Assembly (NCBI GenBank): GCA_016789405.1
Contig: JAEUPQ010000011.1
Location: 220,226-284,225, forward strand
Length of the DNA: 64,000 nucleotides
Direction: 5' to 3'
DNA from: Lysobacteraceae bacterium
Lineage (GTDB): Bacteria; Pseudomonadota; Gammaproteobacteria; Xanthomonadales; Xanthomonadaceae
Part shown: piece by piece, positions 21,552 through 31,898 of the stretch
How the letters are laid out: every line of letters starts with the position of its first letter
Position numbering within the stretch: the stretch's first letter is position 1
The notes under the pieces: model-generated
The model's database searches: none
Told to the model about the DNA's origin: nothing
What the model saw: the letters and a program-made list of their open reading frames with translations, nothing else
Made by a program: the position numbers and the translations under genes

Positions 21552-21865
21552 TTTCAATGCCATGGCTCGCATGTGACTGAATTGCCTGTCCATTCTAGAC
21601 CGCATGCAATGCGAGTGTGAACCACGCGGCTTGCTTCGAGCATTCTGGCGGCTGCGTGGCGGAACCGGGACAAGCGTCCATGCCCGCACCTGCAGGCAGG
21701 CGTAAGCGATTGATTCGGCGCAGATGAATGATGGCAATGCACGCTGCGCGTTAGCGAGACAGCGACAAAAGTTATCGAATTGGCCCTGCAAGACTCGACA
21801 GGGTCGACGGGCAGCCTCCTGGCCGCCCGTCATCTCGCGTTGTCAGCAGAGCTCCCGGCGCGGAA

Positions 21866-23374
21866 TCAAGCTTCGGGACGCATGTAGGGGAACAACAGCA
21901 CGTCGCGAATCGACGTCGAGCCGGTCAGCAGCATGACGAGGCGATCGATGCCCACGCCCAGGCCGCCGGTCGGAGGCAGGCCCACTTCCAGTGCGCGGAT
22001 ATAGTCGGCGTCGTAGTGCATGGCTTCGTCGTCGCCGCCTTCCTTCGCCTCGACCTGGGCACGGAAGCGTGCCGCCTGGTCTTCGGGATCATTGAGCTCG
22101 GAGAAGCCGTTGGCGATTTCCTTGCCGCCCACGAACAGCTCGAAACGATCGGTGATCCCCGGCTCCGAGTCCGACTCACGGGCGAGCGGCGAAACCTCGA
22201 CCGGGTAATGCGTGATGAAGGTCGGCTGGATCAGATCGGCCTCGACCGTCTTCTCGAAGATCTCGAGCAGCAGCTTGCCCCAGCCGTAGGCCGGCTTCAC
22301 GTGGATCTTCAGCCGCGCGCAGTGCGCGGCCAGCGCCTCGCGGTCGCGGCAGTCGGCGACGGAGATTTCGGGATTGCATTCGCGCACGGCTTCTTCGAGC
22401 TTCCAGCGACGGAACGGCTTGCCGATGTCGATCACATTCCCGTCCCACTCGACGGTGTCCACGCCGATCACCTCTCGGGCGACGTCACGGATCATGCCCT
22501 CGGTCAGATCCATCACTTCGTGGTACGTGGCGTAGGCCTCGTACAGTTCGAGCATGGTGAACTCGGGATTGTGCCGCGTACTGACGCCTTCGTTGCGGAA
22601 ATTGCGGTTGATTTCGTAGACGCGCTCGAAGCCGCCGACGACCAGGCGCTTGAGGTACAGCTCAGGCGCCACGCGCAGGTAGAGATCGAGGTCGAGCGCG
22701 TTGTGATGGGTCTCGAACGGCTTCGCGGCAGCGCCACCGGCGATGTAGTGCATCATCGGCGTTTCAACTTCCTGGAAGCGGCGCTGGTCCAGCCAGCGGC
22801 GGATCGCGGAGATGATCTTCGAACGCTTCACGAACACTTCGCGCGCTTCGCGGGTCACGATCAGATCGACATAGCGCTGGCGGTAGCGCTGCTCGACGTC
22901 GCTGAGGCCGAACCAGGTGCTCGGCAGCGGACGCAGGGACTTGGTCAGCAGGCGCAGCGTCTCGGCCTTGACCGACAGTTCGCCGGTCTTCGTGCGCATC
23001 ACCGGTCCCTGTGCGCCGATGATGTCGCCGATGTCCCAATGCTTGAACGCATCGTAGGTTTCGCCCAGTGCATTGGCCTGGAGGAACAACTGCAGCGTGC
23101 CGCTCATGTCCTGGATCTGCACGAACGCTGCCTTGCCCATGATGCGCTTGGCCATGATGCGACCGGCCACGGCCACGCGCAGGCCTTCGGCATCGAGCGC
23201 TTCGCCGGTCCAGCGTTCGGCATCGCCATAGGCATCCTGCAGGTCGCCTGCGTAGTGCGTGCGCGCGAAATCGTTCGGGAACGCCACGCCCTGGCCACGC
23301 AGGGATGCGAGTTTGCCGCGACGCTCGGCGATCAGGGCGTTCTCGTCTTGCGGCAGGGTCTGTTCATCGGTCAT
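21866..23374 (-). CDS. lysS: Lysyl-tRNA synthetase (class II)
   Basis: Charges tRNA-Lys. The 502-residue protein has the N-terminal OB-fold anticodon-binding domain (about residues 60-150, [21 protein letters not shown]) and the class II catalytic core with motif 1 around [21 protein letters not shown], motif 2 [18 protein letters not shown] and motif 3 [13 protein letters not shown]. Length matches the bacterial enzyme (505 in E. coli). It follows prfB on the same strand, the conserved prfB-lysS operon, with 182 bases between them. Confidence 0.98.
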   Translation of the reverse strand: MTDEQTLPQDENALIAERRGKLASLRGQGVAFPNDFARTHYAGDLQDAYGDAERWTGEALDAEGLRVAVAGRIMAKRIMGKAAFVQIQDMSGTLQLFLQANALGETYDAFKHWDIGDIIGAQGPVMRTKTGELSVKAETLRLLTKSLRPLPSTWFGLSDVEQRYRQRYVDLIVTREAREVFVKRSKIISAIRRWLDQRRFQEVETPMMHYIAGGAAAKPFETHHNALDLDLYLRVAPELYLKRLVVGGFERVYEINRNFRNEGVSTRHNPEFTMLELYEAYATYHEVMDLTEGMIRDVAREVIGVDTVEWDGNVIDIGKPFRRWKLEEAVRECNPEISVADCRDREALAAHCARLKIHVKPAYGWGKLLLEIFEKTVEADLIQPTFITHYPVEVSPLARESDSEPGITDRFELFVGGKEIANGFSELNDPEDQAARFRAQVEAKEGGDDEAMHYDADYIRALEVGLPPTGGLGVGIDRLVMLLTGSTSIRDVLLFPYMRPEA

Positions 23375-23556
23375 GGCGGTGGCGTTCCGGAGATGGTCGT
23401 GGGAGTGCGATGCTGCAGGATCGCAAAGGCCACGATGTCCGCGGCCACCGCCGCTCCTGCCGCGACGGTTTCAGTCGTGGATGATGCGTTTTTTCGAGAT
23501 GCGGCAGGCAACCGCGCGGACGCGGTCGCCTGCGGTGCGCGCTGGCTGTGCAGCCA

Positions 23557-24685
23557 TCATGCGGCGTCGATCCGCTTGGCGCCGGCTTCGAGGCCGGACT
23601 TGAGGCTTGCTTCGACGAATTCGTCGAGGTCGCCGTCGAGCACCTTCTGGGTGTCGCTGCGCTCGATGCCGGTGCGCAGGTCCTTGATGCGTGACTGATC
23701 CAGCACGTAGTTGCGGATCTGGCTGCCCCAGCCGATGTCGGACTTCGTGGCTTCCAGGGCGTCGCGCTCGGCGTTGCGCTTCTGGATTTCCAGTTCGTAC
23801 AGCTTGGCCTTCAGCATCTTCATCGCCATGTCGCGATTCTGGTGCTGGCTGCGGCCGTTCTGGCAGGCCACCACGGTATTCGTCGGCACATGGGTGATGC
23901 GCACTGCCGACTCGGTCTTGTTCACGTGCTGGCCGCCCGCACCCGAGGAGCGGTAGACGTCGGTGCGCAGGTCGGCCGGATTGATGTCGATGTCGATGTC
24001 GTCGTCGACTTCCGGGGACACGAACACAGAGGTGAACGAGGTGTGGCGGCGGTTGTCCGAATCGAACGGCGACTTGCGCACCAGTCGGTGCACGCCGATC
24101 TCGGTCTTGAGCCAGCCGTAGGCGTAGTCGCCCTCCACCTTGATCGTGGCGGACTTGATGCCCGCGACGTCGCCGGCGCTGGCTTCCATCAGTTCGGTCT
24201 TCCAGCCACGCGACTCGCACCAGCGCAGGTACATGCGCAGCAGCATTTCCGCCCAGTCCTGCGCCTCGGTACCGCCGGCGCCGGCCTGGATGTCGACGAA
24301 TGCGTTGCAGCCGTCCATCTTGCCGGAGAACATGCGCTGGAATTCGAGCTGGTCGACGCCGCGTGCATAGCGCTCGACATCGGCCTGGATGGCCAGCGCG
24401 GTATCGTCGTCGGCCTCCATTTCGACCAGGTCGAGCAGTTCGCCCGCCCCGACCAGGCCATCCTTCAGGTCGCGGATGCCGTTGACGGTCTTGTCGAGCA
24501 GCGACCGCTCGCGACCAAGGGCCTGCGCGCGTTCCGAGTCGTTCCAGACGTCGGGGCTTTCCAGTTCACGGTTGACTTCTTCCAGACGCTCGACCTTGGC
24601 GTCGTAGTCAAAGAAACCCCCTCAGCGCATCGAGCCGACCGGTAAGGTCGGCGATGCGCTGGCGGATCGGGTTGAGTTCGATCAT
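23557..24685 (-). CDS. prfB: Peptide chain release factor 2 (programmed +1 frameshift)
   Basis: Terminates translation at UGA and UAA. Translation starts at ATG 24685 ([14 protein letters not shown]), reaches an in-frame UGA after 25 codons and continues in the +1 frame to 23557, giving 375 residues. Both the stop-recognition tripeptide SPF (in [10 protein letters not shown]) and the peptidyl-transferase GGQ (in [12 protein letters not shown]) are present. Read without the frameshift, the gene would look like a truncated 287-residue frame. It is cotranscribed with lysS. Confidence 0.97.
24607..24623 (-). promoter_or_regulatory. prfB autoregulatory frameshift site
   Basis: On the minus strand the sequence reads AGGGGG-TTT-CTT-TGA-C: an internal Shine-Dalgarno-like run followed by the slippery CUU codon and the UGA stop (TGA at 24610-24608) with C after it. 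This is the classic RF2 frameshift signal: when RF2 is scarce the ribosome slips forward one base and completes the protein. Confidence 0.97.
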
Positions 24686-24778
24686 GGCGGATGTGCGGTT
24701 GCAGCAAAGACCCGGGATTCTAGCAGGCCGACCGTCGCTTCCGGGACTCCGTGGAGCCAGAGGCGGCCCGGACGGCGT

Positions 24779-25669
24779 TCACTCTGCCCCGAAGCGTGAC
24801 CGCAGGCTCTCGCGATGCGTCCGGCTACAGGGCAGCACGCCACCGTCGTGCAGGTGCAGGCGGGCATCACCGCTGTCCAGGGGTTCGATGGACGCCAGGC
24901 GGTCGAGATTGACGATGTAGCTGCGGTGCACACGCACGAATCGCCCCGGATCCAGACGCCCCTCGATCCCCGCAAGCGTGCTGCGGAGGGGGTAGTCATG
25001 CCCACGAACCCGGAGATTGACGTAGTTGCCGGCGGCCTGCAGCCACTCGATGTCCTCGGCGGCGATGAGGAAGTCCCGGCCGAGCTTCCTGACGAGGAAA
25101 CGGTCGGGTCGATCCACTGGATCGACCGGCTCACCTTCGTCCGGCCGTCCCAGCAAGGCGGCCTCGCCCTGCTGCCGTCGGCGGACGAAGCGGTAGACCT
25201 CGATGATCGCGACCATGCTGGCGTAGCTGCGGATGTCCTTCAGGTATTCGTAGAGCAGTTCGGCCGGCCAGTCGCCGAAGTCGTAGCCGAAGCCCTGGCT
25301 TGAATACACCAGCTTGCGCAAGGCGACCATGCCAACGACATGGATGATCGAGAAGACCACGCTGCCCAGCAGGTGGAGGCCGAGGAGGCGACGCCACGTA
25401 TCCCAGTGCAGCGGAAAGCGCCGGGTGAACCAGATCAGCGCCGGGACCAGCGCCAGCATCATCAGGCCGCTGGACCATTCCCAGACCGCAGGCTCCCAGT
25501 CTGCGAAGTCCAGGCCGAGTTTGCGCACGTCCATCAGCACGGTCGCGCTGTTGGCGAATCCGTTGACGGTGGTGAGCGCGACCCAGAACCCGATCTCGAG
25601 CGGACGGCGCCAGCGCTCGTGGCCCGGGATCGTCGCGGCGGGGGGAGCGGTATCGACGGTCTCTGACAT
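24779..25669 (-). CDS. rpfD: Membrane-bound LytTR-type transcriptional regulator (RpfD equivalent)
   Basis: DNA-binding regulator with a membrane anchor, 296 residues from ATG 25669. The N-terminal half has about four membrane segments (LEIGFWVALTTVNGFANS; SGLMMLALVPALIWF; LLGLHLLGSVVFSIIHVVGMVAL and a weaker fourth), then a basic linker, then a C-terminal LytTR domain from about 190 (DFLIAAEDIEWLQAAGNYV through FVRVHRSYIVNLDRL). It occupies the rpfD position of Xanthomonas, next to prfB and recJ, and RpfD there is also a LytTR protein. The frame extends to 25810, but that overlaps the promoter region of the divergent acyltransferase gene. Confidence 0.85.
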   Translation of the reverse strand: MSETVDTAPPAATIPGHERWRRPLEIGFWVALTTVNGFANSATVLMDVRKLGLDFADWEPAVWEWSSGLMMLALVPALIWFTRRFPLHWDTWRRLLGLHLLGSVVFSIIHVVGMVALRKLVYSSQGFGYDFGDWPAELLYEYLKDIRSYASMVAIIEVYRFVRRRQQGEAALLGRPDEGEPVDPVDRPDRFLVRKLGRDFLIAAEDIEWLQAAGNYVNLRVRGHDYPLRSTLAGIEGRLDPGRFVRVHRSYIVNLDRLASIEPLDSGDARLHLHDGGVLPCSRTHRESLRSRFGAE

Positions 25670-25821
25670 CCGCGCATTGTAGTTGGGCGCCGTCGAACGC
25701 GATCCGATTTGGTCCCGGCAGTCCCGCGACTCGTCCCTCGACGTCCCCCATCCGACCCTTCGTGGCGCTGGCGCCGGCGGGAATCCGGAGACTGGCGCCT
25801 TCTTCATCACCGGACGCCCTC

Positions 25822-27021
25822 ATGTCGCAACGCCGCCTGGACCTGGACTGGATCCGCATCGCCGCCTTCGGCCTGCTCGTGCTGTACCACTGCGGCATGT
25901 ACTACGTGAGCTGGGACTGGCATGTCAAAAGCCCCCACGCCGCCGAAACGCTGGAGCCGCTGATGATGGCCAGTTCACCTTGGCGTCTGTCGCTGCTGTT
26001 CCTGGTCTCCGGTACTGCCACGGCCTTCCTGTTCGCGAAGCGATCGGCCGGCTTCCTGGGTGGACGGTCATGGCGACTGCTGGTGCCGCTGGTGTTCGGC
26101 ATGCTGGTGATCGTGACGCCACAGGCCTACTACGAGGTCGTCGAGAAACTGCCGGGCGGCTACCACGACGGCTACCTGGCGTTCTGGAGCCGCTATCTGT
26201 CCGGAGATGGCTCGTTCTGCCGGGACGGCGACTGCCTGGATCTGCCCACCTGGAACCATCTCTGGTTCGTGGCATACCTCTGGGTCTACACCGTGGTCGC
26301 GTGGGCCCTGCTTCGACATGCACCTCGGGTCATGTCCAGAACCGGGGACTGGCTGGCAGCCCGGCTGTCCGGGGCGGGCGTGCTGCTGTGGCCTGCCCTG
26401 CTGCTGGCCGTGGCACGCATGGCCCTGGTCGGCCGCTTCGAGTCGACCCACGCGCTGGTCGACGACTGGTACAACCATGCCCAGTACCTGCCCTTGTTCC
26501 TGCTCGGCGTGCTGATCGCGACCCGCGACGACGTCTGGAACACCCTCCAGCGCCAACGATGGTGGTCACTGGCGCTGGCAGTCGCCGGGTATGCCTTCAT
26601 CGTCTGGTATTTCTTCGGCAGCGGCTACGACGACGAGGGGACACCACCGCCGGACGCGCTGCGGATGCTCCAGCGCGCCGTCTGGGCGATGTTCCAGTGG
26701 TCGACCATCGCCGCGATCCTCGGCTTCGCACGCGGCATCGCCTTCCGCGACACCGCAACGTTGCGCTACCTGCGCGAGGCCGTGTTCCCGGTCTACATCC
26801 TCCATCAGACCATCACGGTCGTCCTCGCGCACAACCTGCAGCGCTTCGGCATCGACCCGGTCATCGAAGGGCCCTTGCTGGTGATGGCGACGTTCGGTTT
26901 GAGTTTCGCAGGCTTCGAAATCGTGCGTCGGGTGCGCTGGTTGCGGCCCCTGTTCGGATTGAAGGCATCCACGCCCGCACCCGTCATCGCGCCACCGGCA
27001 GGCGCGATGACGGATCGATGA
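25822..27021 (+). CDS. Acyltransferase 3 family membrane protein (OpgC-like)
   Basis: Integral membrane O-acyltransferase of 399 residues that would move an acyl group (acetyl, succinyl) onto a glucan, polysaccharide or other envelope substrate. It starts MSQRRLDLDWIRIAAFGLLVLYHCGMYY, with the family's conserved Arg (RIAAF) and His (YHCG) in the first membrane helix; about ten membrane segments follow, and AVFPVYILHQTITV is typical of the late helices. It is divergent from rpfD with 152 bases between starts and ends one base before the stop of the VIT protein gene on the other strand. Substrate unknown. Not part of the Xanthomonas rpf locus as I know it. Confidence 0.8.
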   Translation: MSQRRLDLDWIRIAAFGLLVLYHCGMYYVSWDWHVKSPHAAETLEPLMMASSPWRLSLLFLVSGTATAFLFAKRSAGFLGGRSWRLLVPLVFGMLVIVTPQAYYEVVEKLPGGYHDGYLAFWSRYLSGDGSFCRDGDCLDLPTWNHLWFVAYLWVYTVVAWALLRHAPRVMSRTGDWLAARLSGAGVLLWPALLLAVARMALVGRFESTHALVDDWYNHAQYLPLFLLGVLIATRDDVWNTLQRQRWWSLALAVAGYAFIVWYFFGSGYDDEGTPPPDALRMLQRAVWAMFQWSTIAAILGFARGIAFRDTATLRYLREAVFPVYILHQTITVVLAHNLQRFGIDPVIEGPLLVMATFGLSFAGFEIVRRVRWLRPLFGLKASTPAPVIAPPAGAMTDR

Positions 27022-30000
27022 TCACTTCACTTCGAACTCGCCGACGAACACCGTCTCGCTCTGGCCACTGAGGCGCAGCGTCACGACCTCGTCCTTGCGG
27101 CGCGGCGTACCCCAACCCGAGCTCAGTCGCAGGTTGAGGGTGGTCGCGCCAGTGACGATCTGCTGACGATCACCGAAGAAATTCGCCTCGACCTTGTACT
27201 TGCCCGGCTTGGCGTCCTTGAGCACGAATTCCTCGGGACCGTAGCCACCGGTGAAATCGTCGCTGAGCAGGCCGCCCTGGAAGGTATTGCGGTTGCCGTA
27301 ATAGCACTTCTCGCCATTCGGATCGGTAACCCACAGGTCCATGTCGCTGTTGTCGCTGTCCCAGGCCAGCACGGCGCGCAGATCCAGCGGCATGTTCTTC
27401 AGCAGGCGACGATCGATGAAACCGGTGTCGAGCGGCGTCGGACTGGTGGAGATGATCTCGTTCATCTCGTTGAGCGCGACCAGCTCCACCTCGGAGAAGC
27501 GGTCGTCCCAGGGACGCGCCGCGACTTCGTACAGCCGTTCGATGGCCTCCTGGCGCTGCCCTGCCCCGGCCAGTGCCAGGCCCAGGTCGCGATGGCTCTG
27601 CGGCTCTTCGTCTGCCAGGCGCAGCACCTCGCGCAGCACGGCGATCGCATGCGGCCAGTCCTGGGCCTGCATCAACCGGTAACCGAGCACGCGCAGCACG
27701 TGGCGGTTCTCCAGCTTAAGTTCGGCAAGATTCGACAGCACGCGCAGCGCCTCGGCGCGACGGCCCTTCTGCAGCAGCAGATCGGCGACATCGAGATAGA
27801 AGGCTGTACTGTCGGCATGGCTGTCCTTTTCGTCGAGATACAGCGCGTACAGGTCTTCCGCCTTCGCATCGCGCAGGCGGCGCGCATAGGGCGAATCCGG
27901 CGCCCAGGCCTGCAGGCGGATGGCGACGCCTTCGCCGGCGCCATCGGCCTCGATCGCCTTCGCCGCTTCCTGCTCGGCCTGTCGGCGTGCGCCGGCCGGG
28001 GCTGCAGCACGTTGCTGCGAGGCGCGTTCGGCCATCGCGCTTTCGCGCGCGCGGGCCAATTCTTCCGCGGCCACCGGAGATGGCGGGGCGGATGGTGGCG
28101 GTGGCGGTGCGAACATCATCGGCGCGGCAGCGTCGGCGGCGACGTAACCCAGCGCTTCGCCACGACGGTCGCCCTTGGGTTTCGCTGGCGAGGTCTTCGG
28201 GAAGGTCTTGCCCCACCACTCGACACGCTCGGCGAAGCGCCTTGCCACGATCTCCAGCCGCTCGCTGCGGCTCTGCTCGCGCGTGCGGTCGCGGGTGCGC
28301 TGCAGCGCCGCGACCTGTTCGTGCAGCGCCGGCGGCGCGGGAATGTCGTAGCGCACGTAGTCTTCGGGCGATTCGAGCACCAGCAGCGAAGTGCCCGGGG
28401 TCACGATGCCGAACCGCTGGCCCAGCCGGGTGATCGCGCCGCGATGGCGCTCGGGCTCGGCGGCCTTCGATGCCACCTGCCAACTCGCCCACAGCGCAGC
28501 CGCCTGCGCGCTGGCGGGCGCATGGGCAGGCACCGATGCTTCGAGCGTTCGAACCCTGGTGCCATCACGCAGTCGCACGCGCAGACTGGCCGTGGATTCG
28601 GTCATGCGACCGGCAACGCGCAGCAGGCCCCCGTCGATATCCCACGTCTGCGGCAGCAGGTCTTCGATGCCCTCGCCTTCCAACGCGATCACGCGACGCC
28701 CCGTGCCGAGCAATGCGTCGGCTGCCGCACCCAGACCTTCCCGTCCCTGCCAGCGCACCAGACGCCCGCCACGAACCTGCGCCAGCGCCGACAGACGCGT
28801 CGCGTCGACATCGGCGCCCGACGAGGCAAGCGCATACAGCGCCTGGCCTGGCGCCAGCATCGGGAATGCACGCTCGCCGTAGTTGTGCAGGCCGTCGGAC
28901 ACCAGAAGGTACTCACCAACTCCCGGGTCAGGCGTCCAGTCGGCCAGGTCGCTGGCGCCATCGTGCACCAGCGCTTCCAGCGCATTGCGCAGCGCGCTCC
29001 AGTCGCCGCCGCGAACGTTGAAACGCCCGCCATCCTCACCCACGTCGCGCAGCACGCGCAGGCGGACTTCGCCATCGCCCATCGCCGCAAAATAGCGGTC
29101 GAGCACCGCGAATTCGCCCTGCCGATCGCGATGGCGCGCGGAGGCAGAGGCGTCCCACAGCAGGCCGACCGACGAGGGCACGCGACGCTTCGCGACTGCG
29201 GCGGATGCTTCGGGCAGCGGGATGTCGATCAGCGCGAAACGTTCGCCATCGAAGGATTGCACGACGACCTGCGGATCGGCGCTCGCCGGCAGGCGCAGGG
29301 CCAGCGTCGACGCCGGTCGCGTGCGTCCGCCGGCCACGCGTTCGCGCAGCATGTCGTGCCTCGCCATGTAGGCACCACGATGGCGCTCGAAACGCAGTGC
29401 ATCGAATCGACCGCTCTGGGTCGGTGCGGCGCTCAGGCCATCGGCGGCAATCATCAGTGATGCGCCGTAGGCCTCGTCGAGCAGGTGCACCGGCACGTCG
29501 AGTCGCCAGGCATCGCCTTCGCGGCGCATCGCCTCATCGATCACCAGCCGCACCTGGCGCGTGCCACGCGCCGGTATCGGATACACACGCAGCCTGAAAT
29601 GATTGCCGGCGGTCTGTTCGAGCAGGCCCGGATCGACATTGCGGCGCTCGATGCTTTCAAAGACCTGCTGCGCCTTCTGCTTGGGCACCGGCACCGCGTC
29701 GCGCAGCACGCCGTCGATGTCCAGCGCGAAGGCGCTGACCTGCTGTCCGGGCTGCAGGGGGAATTCGAGGTTGCCTTCGAGCAGGCGATCATTGGGATTG
29801 TGAAGCGTGAGCAGCAGCGTGGTGCGTGCGAGGCTGCCGTGGGTATCGACGTCGAGCCGGGCTTCGCGCAGCGCGATCGGGATCTTCGCTTCCGGTGCGC
29901 GGATCAAGGGTGGCGCGGTCAGCGCATCGGGAATGACGACCGGGACTGCCGGTGGCCTGGGCGGCCGTGGCGTGCGCGCCTCGCCTGGCAGGCTCTGGCC

Positions 30001-30057
30001 CAGCAGCAGACCGAGCGCGAGAGTGACGGTAGCGGTCGTGGTGAAGCCTCGGCGCAT
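27022..30057 (-). CDS. Secreted VIT/VWA-like protein with TPR and DUF2135 regions
   Basis: A 1011-residue exported protein. Residues 1-27 form a signal peptide. A VIT-type domain follows (about 50-180: IALREARLDVDTHGSLARTTLLLTLHN and GLLEQTAGNHFRLRVYPIPARGTRQV). Next is a VWA-like region (about 290-430) in which the usual metal site is altered: it reads LLWDASASARHRD rather than DxSxS. A Pro-rich stretch (about 660-680), an Ala/Arg-rich helix, TPR-like repeats (about 760-860) and a C-terminal DUF2135 domain (AWDSDNSDMDLWVTDPNGEKCYYGNR) follow. Such proteins are linked to envelope or surface functions, mechanism unclear. It stands alone between the acyltransferase and recJ. Confidence 0.8.
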   Translation of the reverse strand: MRRGFTTTATVTLALGLLLGQSLPGEARTPRPPRPPAVPVVIPDALTAPPLIRAPEAKIPIALREARLDVDTHGSLARTTLLLTLHNPNDRLLEGNLEFPLQPGQQVSAFALDIDGVLRDAVPVPKQKAQQVFESIERRNVDPGLLEQTAGNHFRLRVYPIPARGTRQVRLVIDEAMRREGDAWRLDVPVHLLDEAYGASLMIAADGLSAAPTQSGRFDALRFERHRGAYMARHDMLRERVAGGRTRPASTLALRLPASADPQVVVQSFDGERFALIDIPLPEASAAVAKRRVPSSVGLLWDASASARHRDRQGEFAVLDRYFAAMGDGEVRLRVLRDVGEDGGRFNVRGGDWSALRNALEALVHDGASDLADWTPDPGVGEYLLVSDGLHNYGERAFPMLAPGQALYALASSGADVDATRLSALAQVRGGRLVRWQGREGLGAAADALLGTGRRVIALEGEGIEDLLPQTWDIDGGLLRVAGRMTESTASLRVRLRDGTRVRTLEASVPAHAPASAQAAALWASWQVASKAAEPERHRGAITRLGQRFGIVTPGTSLLVLESPEDYVRYDIPAPPALHEQVAALQRTRDRTREQSRSERLEIVARRFAERVEWWGKTFPKTSPAKPKGDRRGEALGYVAADAAAPMMFAPPPPPSAPPSPVAAEELARARESAMAERASQQRAAAPAGARRQAEQEAAKAIEADGAGEGVAIRLQAWAPDSPYARRLRDAKAEDLYALYLDEKDSHADSTAFYLDVADLLLQKGRRAEALRVLSNLAELKLENRHVLRVLGYRLMQAQDWPHAIAVLREVLRLADEEPQSHRDLGLALAGAGQRQEAIERLYEVAARPWDDRFSEVELVALNEMNEIISTSPTPLDTGFIDRRLLKNMPLDLRAVLAWDSDNSDMDLWVTDPNGEKCYYGNRNTFQGGLLSDDFTGGYGPEEFVLKDAKPGKYKVEANFFGDRQQIVTGATTLNLRLSSGWGTPRRKDEVVTLRLSGQSETVFVGEFEVK

Positions 30058-30152
30058 GGCGATGTCCCGTTGGGAATGTGGCGTGTCGAACGACCCAATG
30101 CCGTCGAAGGGGTTGCCCCGTTCGCACGATGCTACCCCAAGCCGAGCCTGGC

Positions 30153-31898
30153 TCAGTCTCTACCCACTGGCTCGCGATGCACGACGATCAATTGCACGGC
30201 GTCACCGCCACGCCAGTCGTCAGGCTGCAGGCGATACGCAGCACGGATGCGCGATGGCGGCGGCGTGCCGTCCCAGCCTGAGAAGTGGATGGCGGGAATG
30301 CGTCGCGACGTGCCGGGCCAGGCCAGATCGAGCTTCAGATGGGTCTCGCCGACCGGGCGCCACTGAACCACGTCGAACACGTCGTCGAACAGCGGCTCAG
30401 GGAAGGCCTGTCCCCAAGGTCCACCATCACGCAACGCCAGCGCGGTGCCGATCGCGCAGGCCTCTGGCGGAATGGCGCCATCGCTCAACACGATGTCCTG
30501 CAGCAGTTCCGGCGAGAGCATCTCGGCGGCGCAGGCCTCGAAGGCGCGCTGGAACGCAGGCAGATCGACCAGGCGCAGGCTCAGGCCCGCAGCCATGGCA
30601 TGACCACCGAAACGACCGATCAGGCCTGGATGACGCGCATCGACCATGGCGAGCGCGTCACGGATGTGAAATCCAGGGATCGAGCGCGCGGAGCCGCGCA
30701 GTTCGTCGCCGCCTGGCTCGCTGGGTGCGAACGCGATCGTCGGTCGATGCACGCGCTCCTTGATCTTCGACGCGACAAGGCCGACGACGCCGGGATGCCA
30801 ATCCTCGTGATGCAGACAGACGGTCGCGCGTGCGGTGTTGCCATCGAACGACAGCGAAGACAGCGCTGCTTCAGCATCACCAACCATCTGCGCCTGCACG
30901 CCCTTGCGTTCGGCATTGATGCCGTCGAGGATTTCAGCGAGTTCGCGCGCACGTCGCGCATCGTCGGTCAGCAGGCATTCGATGCCGAGCGTCATGTCTT
31001 CCAGTCGCCCTGCCGCGTTGATGCGTGGCGCCAGGGCATAGCCGATGTCGGTCGCGGTCAATGCGGATTCGCTGCGCTTCGAGACCTCGACCAATGCCCG
31101 CAAGCCCGCGGAACCGCGGCCGGCGCGCAGTCGACGCAGGCCCGCGGCAACCAGCGCCCGGTTGTTCACGTCCAGCGGCACCAGATCGGCGACGGTTCCG
31201 ACGGCGACGAGATCGAGCAGGACCGACAGATCCGGCGGATCGCCGGCGAAACAGCCGTCGTCACGCAGGCGGCGGCGCAAGGCCAGCAGCACGTAGAACA
31301 GGACGCCGACCCCCGCCAGGGATTTGCTGGCGAAGGCATCGCCACGCAGATTGGGATCGACGATGACATCGGCCGGCGGCAACGCATCGCCGGGCAAATG
31401 GTGGTCGGTGACCAGAACCCGCCAGCCTCGCGCCTTCGCTGCGGCGATGCCGGCATGACAGGCGATGCCATGATCGACCGTGACCAGCAGGTCCGGCGAC
31501 AACGCGGCAAGTTCGTCGACCAGCGCAGGCGACAGGCCATAACCGTGGACCATGCGGTTCGGCACGGCGTAGGACACATGCGTCGCACCGAGCAGGCCCA
31601 GGCCGCGCACGGCGACCGCACACGCCGTCGCTCCGTCGCAATCGAAATCACCGACGACCAGGATGTGTCTCTGCGCCGCGATGGCTTCGGCAAGGAGAGC
31701 TGCCGCGTCCTCAATGCCGTGAAGGTCATCCGGCGGGAGCAACTGGTTCAGGCGCGGCTGCGCCTGGGCGTGCGTTCGCGCGCCTCGTGCGGCGTAGACA
31801 CGACGCAGCAAAGGCGACACATCGGCGGGCCAATCCTGCGCGGAACCAACAGCCTCGTGCTCGACACCAAACTCGACGCGCCTGCGGATCGTCCGCAT
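30153..31898 (-). CDS. recJ: Single-stranded-DNA-specific exonuclease RecJ
   Basis: 5'-3' exonuclease acting in RecF-pathway recombination, mismatch and base-excision repair. The 581-residue protein carries the DHH-family motifs: VVGDFDCDGATA (DxDxDG), VTVDHGI, VTDHHLPG, and the DHHA1 glycine motif RFGGHAMAAGL, with a C-terminal OB-fold. Length matches E. coli RecJ (577). Its ATG shares a base with the rpfE stop (TGATG), so the two are translationally coupled, the same recJ-rpfE pairing found in Xanthomonas. Confidence 0.97.
   Translation of the reverse strand: MRTIRRRVEFGVEHEAVGSAQDWPADVSPLLRRVYAARGARTHAQAQPRLNQLLPPDDLHGIEDAAALLAEAIAAQRHILVVGDFDCDGATACAVAVRGLGLLGATHVSYAVPNRMVHGYGLSPALVDELAALSPDLLVTVDHGIACHAGIAAAKARGWRVLVTDHHLPGDALPPADVIVDPNLRGDAFASKSLAGVGVLFYVLLALRRRLRDDGCFAGDPPDLSVLLDLVAVGTVADLVPLDVNNRALVAAGLRRLRAGRGSAGLRALVEVSKRSESALTATDIGYALAPRINAAGRLEDMTLGIECLLTDDARRARELAEILDGINAERKGVQAQMVGDAEAALSSLSFDGNTARATVCLHHEDWHPGVVGLVASKIKERVHRPTIAFAPSEPGGDELRGSARSIPGFHIRDALAMVDARHPGLIGRFGGHAMAAGLSLRLVDLPAFQRAFEACAAEMLSPELLQDIVLSDGAIPPEACAIGTALALRDGGPWGQAFPEPLFDDVFDVVQWRPVGETHLKLDLAWPGTSRRIPAIHFSGWDGTPPPSRIRAAYRLQPDDWRGGDAVQLIVVHREPVGRD

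Noticed and set aside
21543..21833. 96-residue minus-strand frame between rpfG and lysS
   Set aside because: Located in the rpfG upstream region, Arg/Ser/His-rich, no ribosome site or domain.
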